64,000 bases of DNA from Lactarius indigo (Eukaryota; Basidiomycota; Agaricomycetes; Russulales; Russulaceae): contig JAFKAC010000038.1 of NCBI GenBank assembly GCA_025766275.1, forward strand, positions 186,001-250,000. Direction: 5' to 3'. Numbering within the stretch: the first letter of the stretch is position 1; each line of letters opens with the position of its first letter. Positions 36,311 to 49,921 of this stretch are shown in pieces. The notes beneath the pieces are model-generated. The model did not search any database and was not told where the DNA came from. It saw only the letters and a list, made by a program, of their open reading frames with translations. The position numbers and the translations under genes were made by a program.

Positions 36311-37767
36311 GCCTGTGGCACCCCAATTTTTGTAAATTCAGCGTGTCCAGGAAAGAGACGTCAACGAAATTACGTTACGAGCTGGTTTTCGTTTTGTATC
36401 GTAAAGCTATGTTATTATTACCACTATTCTCGTCTGTATCTTGCGCAGCATTACAAGTGACGCAGAGAAACGTAAGGGTTTCACAGATGACAGATTCATA
36501 ATAAGTTACGTTCCTAAGTTCTTTGTGCTGTGAGCGCGTTTGGCTTTGCGTGATTTACCTGTCTTGCGACAAACAGTAGAACGATGTCTTAAAGCCCTTG
36601 CGCATGCAACTGGAGTTTAAACACCCGCGCGCCATAGTCCTTCGCCGAGAACGATATCGAAAAAGGCCAGCCTACTGTATTCGCTTCCATCGTGGAGCCT
36701 TAGAGCCAGAGTACCGGAAACAACAGACGAGCCCGTCTCGAATCGTGCGTTTGTCAGTGGGCGTCATTCGTGGGATTAGAACAGTCCCTCTACTCTTTTC
36801 TCAAGGCCAACTGACGCTCTGCCAGACCTGATCACGACCTTAATTCCTGGGCGCTGATCCACACAGCTGGCACCTCGATGTCTCGTACGACTTACCCTTG
36901 AGGGTTGATCCAGATTTTAGCTAGATACCACGGCAGATTTAATTGGTGTTGGCCTGGCAAATTGGGTAGACACATTGTGCGGCGATCGATCTAAAACACG
37001 CGCTGAAGCTACTCCTGTACTAGATAGAGCTAGGGGTGATGGATGTAACACAACCCTTGAATCAGAGACGGTCTGAGTCAAGGTTTGAGCACAGGATGAG
37101 TCGTTACGGAGACAGGGCGCTGTAACGACCACCACAGTACTTCCTTGAAGCTGTGCTGTAGACCTGTAGCGACTGTAGTACGGGAAACTCAGAAGCACAA
37201 CAGATGTGAGGCTGTTGCATGTCATCAGAGACCCCAACCGCGCCAGTGACCGGATAGTAGGCGACACGCGTGTGAACGTATATCCGGAAATGAGTGTACG
37301 TCAGTGTCTTGTCACTTCTCGGCATTTTGCCAGGGAGCACAAGCTAGGCTTTTACGACAGTAATATTTTCTTCCCGCTTCCATTAGAGTGTTCCTCGGGG
37401 TACAACAGACAGGAATTAGAATACCCGAATCCGTCAGAGTGACCGTATAGTATCGAATCGTAAGAGTACAGCGGCATTATAGAGTAGATAGCACTGAGGG
37501 AGGTTCATGACATCGACACATTCCTCACTGTAACTCCCTGGTTCATCCATCCGTGCCAGCAGGAGAGATGGCGGAATAGTTTTTGTGACATAGGTCGAGA
37601 CGCTGGTCGATTTGGGGGAAATGTCAAGCGAGAGCAGATTACTTGGCTGGAAGGACATGCGCGCATGTCACGGCCCTAGCTTCTCATACATGCGATGGAA
37701 GATTGGCTCCAGAGGGTATAAAGGCGTGTCAGTTGAGCGATACGGAATAAGGTAAGTAGCTTCTATT
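36311..37767. other. Intergenic stretch without recognised gene
   Basis: About 1.45 kb between the membrane-protein gene and the 3' end of the zinc-cluster factor. I found only short open frames without motifs or splice support, and no RNA gene. Confidence 0.45.
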
Positions 37768-40700
37768 TCACTCACCATAGAGTGAGTATTGACTCGACAT
37801 CGGATATGTCTGTGAATGGGGTTGTGGAAGTTGTTGGTTCTCGTGGTCAAGGGGGTTTGCAAAAGGTGCACCCAGCTGACTCAAAGCCGAGTAATCACTC
37901 CAGAACCGAGGATATCCACGCCGGCCAAGTGGTGGTTCTTGCTGAGAGCTATTGCCAACTCCAGTAGCGGTGTTAGCATTCGAACTGCGAACGGGACCTC
38001 TGTCGACAAAACCTGTGCTGTATTGCTGAGGAAGCACGGATGTAGACAAGCTTCCGGGGAAGGAGTTGAGGTTCCCTTCTCCCGGCCACCGATCATATAA
38101 CGGGAAGAAATTCTGGGGGCCGCTTAAAGTGGATTCGTGTTGCTGATGCAGTTGGTCGTGCACGGCACCCAGCCCTCGAGTCGCTGACTGTAAATCGACG
38201 TGATAAATCGACGGATCACCGTTGAGGAAATGATCAGCCGTTCGTTTCTGTGTCTTGATAGGACTATTTTCTGTCGTGGGTGGAGAGCAGACGGCGTTCT
38301 GGATATTTGCTTTGCTTCCATGAAGAAGCTCCCAAGCCCGCCCAGCGCTCGGCCAGGCCACCGACATGCGCAGGAGTGCATCCATGCAAGATGTCAACCC
38401 ATTGCGCGCCTGTGGGTCATTCGGATAGGCATTAACTACACAAATGAATATGGGAATGAGCCCAACAACGCCTGAGGCAGAAAAACGCACGAGTAGTGAC
38501 ATGCATGATGCTGGCCGTGAAGACGTAATATGAAAGAAACACAGGTGCGCGTCTCACACAAAAGCGCTCCTTGAACATCACTATAATGGATGTGATGCGG
38601 TTGGCGGCCTGCACGCAGAGGTCATAATTCTTCTGTAAAATGACTCGGAGTTCTGGGTCGTCGGCATCATCCGATCTTCCGATGGACATTATCGGACTGT
38701 CTACGAGATGTGTTGAGGGACTCACCCTTGTTTTCGAACTTCATGTGCATATTTCATACTAGATATTGGTATTAATTAGACAACGGACCTTCCACTGAGA
38801 GAAAAATACTCACAACGGGCGGTGCAACAAAATGACCACACACCAATATTGCATATGCAACGTCATAAGATATGGGGACGGGGGGTGCGACCTCTTCCAG
38901 TTGCTTGGGTCGAACCTCAAGTGCTCGGGTAGGTCCAGGAGCCATTTATCCAACAATTCCCCAAGACGTAGTAACTCGGAATGGCGGCCCGGGCTAGGAC
39001 GAACGGAATAGATATTTTGCACAACTTCGCTCAGGATGATGGCTGCAAAAGGCGAGTGAGATTAAAACCCGGGCGAACAGGTCACAAGCGTACAAAGCGC
39101 GGCAGATGCGTTGAAACATGAAAGGGTACGAATGGGGAAGGGAGTAACTTGGCAAATGTCTTCGTCACGTGGCACTGGTTGCCATTCTTCCATTTCTTCG
39201 GGCTATGTGAGGGGCGGCAATCAGTGATCAACACCCTGAACCACAAGCAGACGGATGTACCTCATCGACACTCGGAAGCTCAGTATCGAAGTCCCGTTCG
39301 TAGATGCATAATGGTCGTCCGATATACGACGAGACATACTTGTCCATTATCACACAAGCATACCAAATTCTGCGACGTTCCTGTAACTCGATGGGACCGA
39401 ACAAAGACGCCCCGCCATGCATCCATTGATCTGCGTTCTTATGAAGGCCAAGGTCCTGAGCCATGCGAATGGCCATCCCGACGTAATGCCACGCTTGTGC
39501 CATCGCGCCGATTCCAATCTCGCGATACCCCATAAGGAGTAACGCCTGACATGTGGCAGCACGAGAGGACGAATAGGACGAATCCAGAAGTCGTTTGGCC
39601 TCCTCTAGATATACATCGCCTTCCGGCCACATTGCGGTCTCCGTTGGTGGCTTGTCTCCGTCGTGGGTTGATGTGTACCGGGCCGCGACGGAGAACATCG
39701 CAAGTAAGAGCAATGACGATATGTTAGGTCGTCGCCGCCCGAAATGTGAGGGTGAGGGGGACTCAAAATCGTTATTGCCTTGGCGCACAGTGTGTCTAGG
39801 ACTACGTGCTCAGGGTGATCGCATGCACGGGAAGAATCAGAAGTCGCACCCTTTACGTATCTCTTCCAAGAAGCTCTGCTTGTGGAGAAGGGGTAGTGCA
39901 GGGTGAACGTATGCGAAGTAGATTTTCAATAGTTCCTCTTGTGTGGCAGAGTCTGGTAAAGAGACGGATTCCTCACGCAAGTGGGGATTGTACTCGGATT
40001 GCGGTAGAGGCGGCCAGACACGGGCTTTTGGAAAACGCCTGAGACATAATCAACGGAATCCTACTGCCAATCTCAATGTCAGGTGAACAAAACTCACCAT
40101 ATTCCTCCTTCATTGCGTCCGTCCACCCGCTCCTTGACGTCTAGCAGGTGCAAACCACTCGCCTGGCCGTGGAACCGCACCTCCCTCTCTTCATTTAGAC
40201 TAAGCTGACCAACCTCGCTAACAAGCGCATCCTCTTCAGCACTGCGGGACCTTTCAAGCTCGTCCATAATATCACTCCCCAAGACAGCACTACTCACGAC
40301 AGCACCTGCCGGAGATGAGCGTAAGGAGAGGAAAGAACCCACAGGAGACTGAGAGCCCATGCGTCGCTGGCGAGAGCGTGGAGGTTCGCTGCTATCCGGT
40401 GATCCCGTGTTTCCGATAGTGAGAGACAAGGTAGGGCGGCCAGTACTAAAGGAGGGCTGCGGGGAGGTGCGGTCGGGGGATTGAAAGGTCTGCACACGAG
40501 AGGAGGCGAGGGAGGACAGACGGTCGATGAGGTGCTCCTGCCATTCGGTTGATGGGCTGGAAGTAAATAAGTTGAGAAAATGACCTGGGCTAATTTCTTT
40601 TAATTAAAAAAGACGCACTGTGTCGCATGAGAAGACGGATTTGGAGAATCAGACTTGGTCTTGACTCCAGCCGGATGCGGCCGCGCCTTTGATGAGGCAG

Positions 40701-41825
40701 AAGACGACTCAGCTGCTCGAGCCCGTCCTTTCACACCGTACGGAGAGTTATCGACACGTTGAATTATTTCCTGGGCTAGTGGATCCTGATGAATGATATC
40801 TGGATTGGAACAGGGCTCGCCAAAGAGAAGATAGTTGGAGATAGTGTGCTTTACCTGGGACAGGTCATCCAACAGCCCTCTTGCGCGGGAATCGTTGGCT
40901 GCCAGCATAATGCCAACGAGGGCTTCGGTTTGATGCAAACGTGCCTCTATTGCATCAATATATCCTTTGGGGGGACCACGTTTGCGTGACGGTCCGAGAA
41001 ACGTGCAATCTACACGAGTTCAACCAAACGTATAAAGCGCAAATAAGTCAGCTCTGGGTCTGGGAAATGGAAGGCGGTCGTTTAAAAAAAAAAAAAAAGG
41101 GGGGGGACCGCAGCGTCTAGTAGCACCCCCGTAAGTGCGTGGAGAGACCCAGACACTCGCAGCGCTTGTTAAAATAAGGACCATTGTACCACCTGCCAAA
41201 GTGGAATATATCTGCGGCCCGAGTGTGAAGAAACTTACGTGTTCCCAACATGATACAAGCTTTGCAGGGCTCATTTTCAGACGATCTCTCGCATTTGCAC
41301 TTAGACTTGCGACACTGATCACAGGCTACCCCAAAAGTGTGTCTGTCAGAAGATCTAGAAATAGCGAAATTCTAACGTACCTTTACTACTTCTCCTACGG
41401 ACTGACTTGGACGACAAGCCGGGGGAGTCGTTAAATACATCTACAGCTGAGCCAGATCCAGGAGGTAAATCGCCAAGCTCATCACCATCGTCATAGTCAT
41501 CGGTCAAGGTAAGGACAGCTGGATCGTCCATAGATGGTAAGGTGAAGTGAGGCTGGGAACTAGCGGCAGAGCTCGAGTAAGGATTTGCAGAGGAGATTGA
41601 TGTGTGGGGGTGATGCCATGTAGGAGAAGATGACGACCTGGACTGGGACATGAAACTGAACGAAGGTAAGTTGTGGTCTCCCGTGCCAAAACGAAATTGG
41701 GGGACTGTATCCGGGTAATGGGAATGGGGTTGCCGGGCAGATGATATGGGAATAGACTGGAGGGGTGGCGACTCGGACTTGATGGGAGGATATGTCTGAG
41801 GATCGTTGAGGGTGGACGGGGACAT
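37768..41825 (-). CDS. Zn2Cys6 fungal transcription factor with fungal_trans domain
   Basis: This is a binuclear zinc-cluster activator or repressor acting in the nucleus. The N-terminus is Ser/Pro-rich (MSPSTLNDPQTYPPIKSESP). The zinc cluster reads CDQCRKSKCKCERSSENEPC followed by KACIMLGTHC, exactly C-X2-C-X6-C-X8-C-X2-C-X6-C. The linker CTFLGPSRKRGPPKGYIDAI and helix EARLHQTEALVGIMLAAND follow. The middle homology domain includes LKIYFAYVHPALPLLHKQSF, SSLLLLAMFSVAARYTSTHD, YVGMAIRMAQDLGLHKNADQ and RRRIWYACVIMDKYVSSYIG. Later parts include LDKWLLDLPEHLRFDPSNWK and HMQYWCVVILLHRPL. The C-terminal tail is Gln/Ser/Pro-rich and stops at 37768, though that stop overlaps a good donor (GTGAGTG), so a further exon is possible. 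The RKRGPPKGYI linker places it in the XlnR-like broad group; the target genes are unknown. Confidence 0.9.
41085..41107 (+). repeat. Adjacent A15 and G8 homopolymers
   Basis: A run of about 15 A followed by 8 G lies inside the roughly 230-nt intron that follows the zinc-cluster exon of the transcription factor. On the coding strand it is a C8-T15 tract. Length is likely to vary and to be error-prone in sequencing. Confidence 0.8.
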
Positions 41826-44800
41826 CTGTCAGAAGAGGGATGTGATACGGGGAAACGAGAACATACCAAGGCTGAATAAAAGAGAATGGACTCGGCTTAT
41901 TTTGTTACGAACACACACGATCGACTCCCCGGTCCCGGCGCTGAATGGGACTGGGCCAAGTGAAAGTTATTGACGCCGGTTGACTCTCGGAGAAGTACGA
42001 TCGATCGGCAAGTGTTACACTGTGGAATGCGATGCGATGATATAAAAATAAATAAATCTGATATCTAATTTGCTGTATGAAGGCCTACACAGAAGTCTCA
42101 TCCCACCAGGGAATCCATTTTTCGACCGCAGCCTCGTTGCGTCGTATAGCAGGTTGCACCTACTCTTTCCTTCTCCCTCTCGGCGTCTTGCTCTATCCGA
42201 CTCCGCAGCCCGCATACACATGGTGCTCATCAGAAAAGAAATTGCTGTATATGTCACCAAATTCGGGCAACCCAGGCATCTCCCCTCCAAAAAAAATCAA
42301 TGCTATTGGTAATTGAAGATCCCATCTTACAGATCTCGAAGCTTTATTCCGGATCTTGGGTTCCCTCAGTTCCCACCTCACGGCGCTCCCGTTGCACAAA
42401 ATACAGCCCACGTAACCCTCATTAGTTCCGATGAGGCGGTCCAGGCCCCAATCTTATGCTCCTCCAATTGGCCAGTCTTTTCTTTGGAACCACGTGAGCT
42501 ACATATGTGGCATCGTGTGTTGTGAGGGCGTCTCCTAATGCCGCGAGTGACGAGGTGGTATGGTACCAAACCACATGAATAGTGACACATTCACTACGAT
42601 CCGAAAGCGACCGACGATGATAGACGGCATCGCAATGGTGGTTTCAGGTTCGTACTTCAGTAGCGTCTGTCAAGAGCGCTGTCTCCAACCGCCCAACAAC
42701 TGTTCAAAATAGCTTCTACATCGTCCAATGATCGCCGTCCGTCATGGATACGTAAGGTGATGATAACAACCCTCCGTCAGTGCAACAAACAGTCCACATG
42801 CTCCAATTCGTTCACAGTCTCAATATTATTGGTTGAACGCTGAGGACGCGCTATTATAGGCTGGGAAGCAACTTGGGCACGCTGCTTCCTTCACCCGGAG
42901 CGCTTCGGGTAAAGATAAAGAGTTCGACCGCGGACCTACTCGGACATCATTCCAGAAAATCAATCCTCCGTCTCTGTAGATTTTAGATCAGGAAGGGAGC
43001 GGGTACTCCACTTGTGGGTGCAGCACCCGTTCTCGCAGCGGTTTCACTTGGAGATGTTCACCATCTTCGAGGATCACTTTCGGTGATGCATATTCATATT
43101 TTCGGGGCATCGCGGCCGAACAATTCGAAAGTCCAGCATGTCGACACGACAAGATATCCGACACCTCTGACATACGAATTGAGATGTACCTCAGCCCAAC
43201 ATACCGCATGGTAGCCCCGATAAATGCCCTGCGAAGCTATGGGAGAAATACTCTCGAAACGTCGGTCACTCTTTCGAAACGACCGAAGCTTAGACCACAG
43301 TCCCAGAATCTGTCCCGGTGAATTATCGTTATACCTATAGCTAGGCAAAGAAGACCCGGTTACCGTAACTGCCGGCGCAATGAGAAGAAACTAATTAAGT
43401 TCAACATCTTCTGTGACTGACACTATCATACAGTGGAACCTCAGCTCACAACGCAGGGGTTTGTAAACAACCTCAATTTCCGGGACCGAGCGTCGGCTTG
43501 ATGGTTATGTCATATTAATGGAAATTTGCGGGCGCCCATGTGCCCTGACGCGATCACCAACTTCACTGTCCTCGTTTCGTAATCCTTGGACATCACAAAT
43601 CCACTCTCCCTTCAAGAGGACACGCTATCCTACTGAGAAAAACATGTGTATTTCAGTCCACCAGGTTTGGTACGTGGATACTACGTGTATCTACAATGTA
43701 TGTGGAGTAAACCAGACCCTAACCACGCAAAGGGCTGCATTAGCCAAGTCAAGACCAGACGATCTAGTTCCTGACCCTAGTACCCCCAATAGATTCTCGC
43801 TGCCTTATCACAATCGGGACTCATCTTGGCCCCTGTTCGCCGTTTTCAACTTTCGGTTGACTGGAATCCAGCTAGAGTGCTGTACACAAACGGTGCCATT
43901 ATCTACGGTCGTGTGTGACATTTTGAGAGTCCGCGAGGCTCTCACTTCTACTTTAAAATCTGCGCAGTACCCAGGCCACAACTTGAAGGGGTCACAAATT
44001 CTTGCTTGCGCTGGACTTGCGGTATGGTATGGTTGCCCTCTGCATCCGAAACCAAAACTACTGCAGGCATGGAAACAAGACGATCGCACTTTTGACGCTT
44101 CTGCGATTGCACGAACCTGAGGAAAAGAGGGCAGTCTCGCTCTCACAGCTAATCTTAGCTATGCAATATTCACGTCCCATACTGTATACAGCGTTGCGCA
44201 TGCACTACATGCTGACCGATCAAGGTACTGTGATTGTCGGTGCAACTTTCAGTTTTTGAAACAAGCCGACAGGGGCACGCTAATAGACCCGCAGCAGGTA
44301 CTATAAACTTGGGGCCCTCGATGAAACAAGTCGGATCGAGCTACGCGGACGAGATGAAAAACATCCGATAGAACGGACGAGAAGGTATTCTAGGTGTGGA
44401 AGGCTTGGGGAATTATATTTGCCACCAGGAGGCCACCCAGCAAACGAGTGTACTGCCACAGCCAGCAAAAGCTGATCGGGGAACTGTAGTCGTACTCCTC
44501 TGGGAGATATCGGTACTAGGAACGGACCGATAGTGCGATTGTCGGTTGCGATGTGTACGTGCCGTTAGGTGCGCTGATCGGGGGACTTGGCAAGAGGGCC
44601 GAAAACGGCGAATTAAAGGTCTTAACAGACATAAAATATCACGAGCACGCCATTTATAACCTTGAACTGATTGGCTTCTTCCTTATTTGTATGATCTTTC
44701 CCTCACGCCTGATCAAAGGTTTTAGCACTGCACACCCTATTCCGATTATCAATTGCAGAAAAAATAGATGGAGAAGCAAAAGTCGCAAGACCTGGTCTAT

Positions 44801-45319
44801 GACGCCGGGATTCAAAAAGACTCAGCTACTTAGACATAGACATAAAATTGAGTCAGACGTTGGCTCTTGACAATTTTAGGTTCTTGCTACCATGTGGAAA
44901 ACTTTTTGTTCTTTTCGGTTCTTTTCACAGTTTTCAATGTCATTGTCAGAGTAGTGATGGTGATTCGGGAAGTAATGTGGGTGATATCACGTGGACGACC
45001 GAGTAAACGCCGAAGGGGGTCAATTACCGTGCTTCACGTACTGTACTTGCACTTTCCCGACATTCTCCTCGTGCCCGCTGGCCTTTCAATGGTTGGCGTC
45101 CTTTCACCATCATCGATTAATCCTGCAGCAGAATCAGCCACGGACTTGTCAGCCTCACCTCTCTATGGAGTACGCCTAATCGAGGCGATAACGTTACCGA
45201 CCGATCGTCGTGGTATCTCCTCATTTTAATGTATACTGTATATAATTGAACATCTCTGTAGCCGACTAGCGTGGCGACTGTCAATTTTATCTGAGTGCTC
45301 ATGGAGTCACGGCGTACAC
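41826..45319. other. Gene-poor region
   Basis: For 3.5 kb I see no recognisable gene. Open frames exist (the longest at 43518-44120, 200 codons, plus strand), but they lack motifs, intron logic and compositional signs of coding. No terminal repeats or transposase/reverse-transcriptase motifs were seen. It adjoins the decayed ankyrin gene, which suggests a segment under weak selection. Confidence 0.45.
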
Positions 45320-45790
45320 GAGCGACGGACTGCGATGAGCGGAACATCACCCTTGATTATGCGGCGCCATCAATGCTCAAGTCCCTGCGTGTTGCCATCT
45401 GCTAGAACGAGGTGTAGAAATCGATATCCTCGGTGGGTGCTTTGTCGCCGCCCACAATGGCTACCTCTATGAGATCTTATAGTTTGGAACACAAGGCTAC
45501 AATACCCTTTACCTTGTCACACACCTTCCATTTCTCTCTTATACCTCCTTCACCAAACACCCTATCTTTGTCGACAAGCGACTCTGCTAAGATACACCGT
45601 CCTTATGTGCGTTGCTAATCAGGGTGACGCGCTCTCCGTCGAACTGCTCCTCGAGCACGATGCAAATCCCCACTCGCGAGATGATGCTGACTTCACACTT
45701 ATGCATCGAGCTGTCGTACGTGGGAACATGTTCTGCTTCGCCGACGGTTTGAGAGATGCGCCGCGAGGAAGTTGACCAGGGCCCCGTGCT
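45320..45790 (+). pseudogene. Decayed ankyrin-repeat gene (Akr1-type palmitoyltransferase relic)
   Basis: Pieces of ankyrin repeats can be read in order on the plus strand, but in different frames and with stops. They are ATDCDERNITLDYAA, then after a frame change INAQVPACCHLLERGVEIDI and LGG (about 45371-45440), GYNTLYLVTHLPFLS, KHPIFVDKR followed by a stop, and finally GDALSVELLLEHDANPHSRD with DADFTLMHRAVVRGN (45624-45728). The order, the GYNTL-LVTH and PIFVD blocks and the GDALSVELLL repeat match the ankyrin half of Akr1/HIP14 DHHC-type palmitoyltransferases. The DHHC catalytic part and membrane helices are not visible downstream. Several indels and stops and the missing half mark it as a pseudogene. 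A conserved-looking frame at 46036-46190 may be another remnant, but I could not assign it. Confidence 0.7.
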
Positions 45791-46239
45791 GCATCAGATG
45801 ACGACGGTCGAAGTTTCCAACCTTCGGCGGGTACGGCTATATGGGTAGTGGCGGTGGCTCGCAAATAGGTCATCGCCACAAATATATACGGGGACTCGGA
45901 CGGCTTGCTTTCAGACGATAACATGCCAGCTGGACGGAGGGAACGCACACGGTCACGGTTATGTCCACACATGTCATGGGGCACAAATTTCTTGATTAGC
46001 TGGTCGGCTTTGACTACTTCACCTCGGGCTCGCGCGTGACATCCCGCGAACCCTTTCAACGTGTGCCCAGGCACGATTACGAGTTCGGGTACGACCGATT
46101 GTACGAGATGCCCGCTGAGGAATTTCGTGAGGCATGCAGCAGGTGCGAATGTGAGGTTGCGGAGGAGACGAACATCGGGAGGAAGGGCCATGGTTTGCGG
46201 CAGGAGCTAGAGCTAAGTACAAGTTTCAATACTTTTTGA

Positions 46240-47049
46240 AATATACATTCTATATTTTAAAAGTTGAACGTTGAACTTGGGTCGTCACTCTTGGACACAT
46301 ACAACCTTGAGGGATGCTCCCGAACCGTTTCGATTTTAACTGCTCAGGGTGTTCATCCGATTCGTCGCTTCGTAACTACCCCTAGGTGAATTCAAACATC
46401 ATTTCATCTGGTTTCATACCCCTTGATTAAAGTCCTGACCAAAAGTGATGCCACGATTCACTAATATTCACTGCCAACATCACAACCAACGTCGAGAATT
46501 ACGTGCTGTGTCTTAGTAGAGCCTTTGTATTGCCCCCAGCTGGGCCGCCCGTCAGACGTGATGACGTGGACATGAGGATAGCTATTGGTATTGTTCCGCT
46601 CGAAGAGGCGGGGGATGCCAGTGTATGTAGGGTCAGGTGTCCTTGTAGTATGACTTCGGTACATGAAGTTGGGTCAGTCTGGTACGGGACATACAGGCAA
46701 CCCGAATAACGTTCCTTGTTTTGGGCTGCAGTGGCGACAGACAAGAGAGAGTTCTTGAGTCTGGAACTGCGATAATTCATTTGGGAGAACTAATCCTGCA
46801 GTTCGGCCTTCAGATAAAACCGAGGACAGGAAGTGCAGGGCGATGTCTCACACAAAGCAAGGATAGGCAGAAATGGTACTTAATAAACACCGCGAAGTGC
46901 ATCGTACAACATACTCCGCATTTATCTGAAAAACTAGGCGAACGGGTTCCATACGATCTTGGCGGGTGCAAGACGGGGAGATAAATATGGGGAATATATC
47001 ACTGAGCGATGTTAAGGGAGCGGCAGAAGCACGGGGGAGTATGGGATCA
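46240..47049. other. Intergenic stretch without recognised gene
   Basis: About 0.8 kb between the ankyrin relic and the DIM1 3' end. A 93-codon minus-strand frame (46499-46780) has no recognisable motif. Nothing else was identified. Confidence 0.4.
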
Positions 47050-48234
<1,185 letters not shown>

Positions 48235-48402
48235 GGCTTTTCGAGGGGCCCGACTTTCTTGCTGAGGGCTGGTGGGCCCTTGAGAACCGCTCAGATGTGG
48301 CCCTGGGCATGACAGGCAGTCGGGGAGCGGACGCTACCAAGCTTTCGCACGGTTCACTTCACTCCTTGCGCGACTCGCCACACTCGCTGAAAGCTACTCG
48401 CG

Positions 48403-48845
48403 ATGCCTCCAATGTCGTTTGTCGGAGTAGTCACCAAGGCTGGATTCATGAACAAGACGGCTACAGTTACCGTGTCTCGTTGGGTTATTGATAAAAGAAC
48501 GGGCAAGGTGGGTGGTGACCGATCCAATGTTCTTTTGACAGCATTTCCTTACAAGCTCACCTAGCGCATTTCCCGGGACAAGAAATTTCTGGTGCATGAC
48601 GAGAGAAATCGTGCGTCTGGTTCTACTCGTTGTGGACGGCCACCTTCACCGAAGGCACTCCTACTGATTCTCATTTCGTAGAACTTCGCGCGGAGGATTC
48701 TGTTTTGATTCGGAACTGTCCTCCCATCTCTGCGCGAAAACGATTTACGTTGGAGAAAATCGTACGTAGCCCGGAGTCCGAACGAGCCCTTGCACATGCG
48801 ACTGCCGTTGCACCCCCTGCCGAGTCACCAACGCCTGTTTCATAA
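48403..48845 (+). CDS. MRPS17: Mitochondrial ribosomal protein uS17m
   Basis: This is a small-subunit protein of the mitochondrial ribosome. Three exons: MPPMSFVGVVTKAGFMNKTA plus TVTVSRWVIDKRTGK; RISRDKKFLVHDERN; and QLRAEDSVLIRNCPPISARK plus RFTLEKIVRSPESE. These cover the OB-fold of S17, with the conserved G-V-V...NKT-TV-V start, the RDKKFLVHDE centre and the D-V-I--C-P-S--K-F end. A short Ala/Pro-rich tail ends at TAA 48843-48845. The start is the first ATG; a second in-frame ATG three codons later would serve as well. The gene is divergent from DIM1 with only 168 bp between start codons, so two ribosome-related genes probably share a promoter. Confidence 0.9.
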
Positions 48846-49150
48846 CCGAACACGCCGACACGGTGTACGGCTATCCCAAGTGTCGCTTAACATACCAGCA
48901 CTCCCTACACTGGCGAATCCAAGTATGGCGGTGGATAGAGTGTGCGCTTATTTCCGGTTGCCTGCCCCCTTGCACAGTAGATGCCATTTAATATAAATGT
49001 ACATTTCTGCGACCGACGCCGTATGCGGAGTTTTCCCCTCGTGGCCATAATCATTTATCAGTTGATTATTGATTGCCATAATCTGGTTGGTGGCCTAGTA
49101 AAGCCATGTGCGGGCATGGCGATGCTCTTGTACTGTGACCGTCAAGATTC

Positions 49151-49810
49151 ATGTCAAGGGCACCTTCTACGGACCCAGACCTATGGGACTGCCCAGTTGG
49201 TGTGAAAGGAGAACTCGGTGTGACCTCCGCACGTGGGGGAACTGGCGTACCATCCCGCCAGCCAGCTCCTCCACCCACCAGGACAATACCCGATGACTGG
49301 GATGATGACCCCTCATCCGATGAGGAGGATAGCCAGAAGATATGGGAGGACGCGTACGTTGTCTTTCCCTCCGAGTATTGCCCACTTCCCCTTGGCTGAG
49401 TTGAACCCTCGCTCGCTGATAGAAACAAGGCGGGTCCGATGCCCGAACTCGTGTTGGCATCCTCCAGGACGGGATCCACTCCGAACGTCGTGCCACCCGC
49501 CTCCGCTTTCCAATCCCCCGTCCGCATCTTGAAGCGCTCTCCTCAGAAACCCACGAACACTGGTCAGTCGGCATCTGCGACCACTGAAACATTTGCCGAG
49601 CGGTCTGCACGATATAATGCCGCACGGGAACGCATATTTGCCGACACGTCTGAAGGAAAGGTGGGCGGCGGGGAGGGTGGAGAAGCTTCGCTGGTTGTTC
49701 GGAACCCCAGAGGTCCTAGGCATAGTCCAGGACCAAACGGGCGAGGTAGGGAAGGCTCCTATGGCTTTGCGGAAAGAGATGCAAGTCAGCGCAGCGACCG
49801 GAAGGAGTGA
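49151..49810 (+). CDS. SUZ-domain-like RNA-associated protein
   Basis: This is a short, mostly disordered protein. Exon 1 begins MSRAPSTDPDLWD. The next part has IPDDWDDDPSSDEEDSQKIW, and an intron (about 49352-49419) joins EDA to NKAGPMPELVLASSRTG. Then come FQSPVRILKRSPQKPT and TFAERSARYNAARERIFA. The motif of a hydrophobic-Arg-Pro segment (VRILKRSP) followed by R-x-x-x-Y-x-x-A-R-x-x-I-F is the signature of the SUZ domain, which binds RNA and helps some R3H and coiled-coil proteins. The protein ends Arg/Gly/Ser-rich. A possible intron between the DLWD part and PAPPPTRT is likely but was not resolved. Confidence 0.72.
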
Positions 49811-49921
49811 GCTTGGATAATATGTCCATCAAAACAAAGATATATATAACGAGGTAGTAGCTACTCGAAAACACCTAGCCCGTCCACACGATCACCCCCG
49901 ATTATCCTCTCAGTCAATGCC

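Noticed and set aside
43518..44120. A 200-codon plus-strand frame in the gene-poor region
   Set aside because: No domain, no conserved block and no intron structure; the composition does not look coding.
45619..46191. A 190-codon minus-strand frame
   Set aside because: It is antisense to the ankyrin relic; the plus strand carries the recognisable protein similarity.
46499..46780. A 93-codon minus-strand frame
   Set aside because: No motif or splice partner was found; probably chance.
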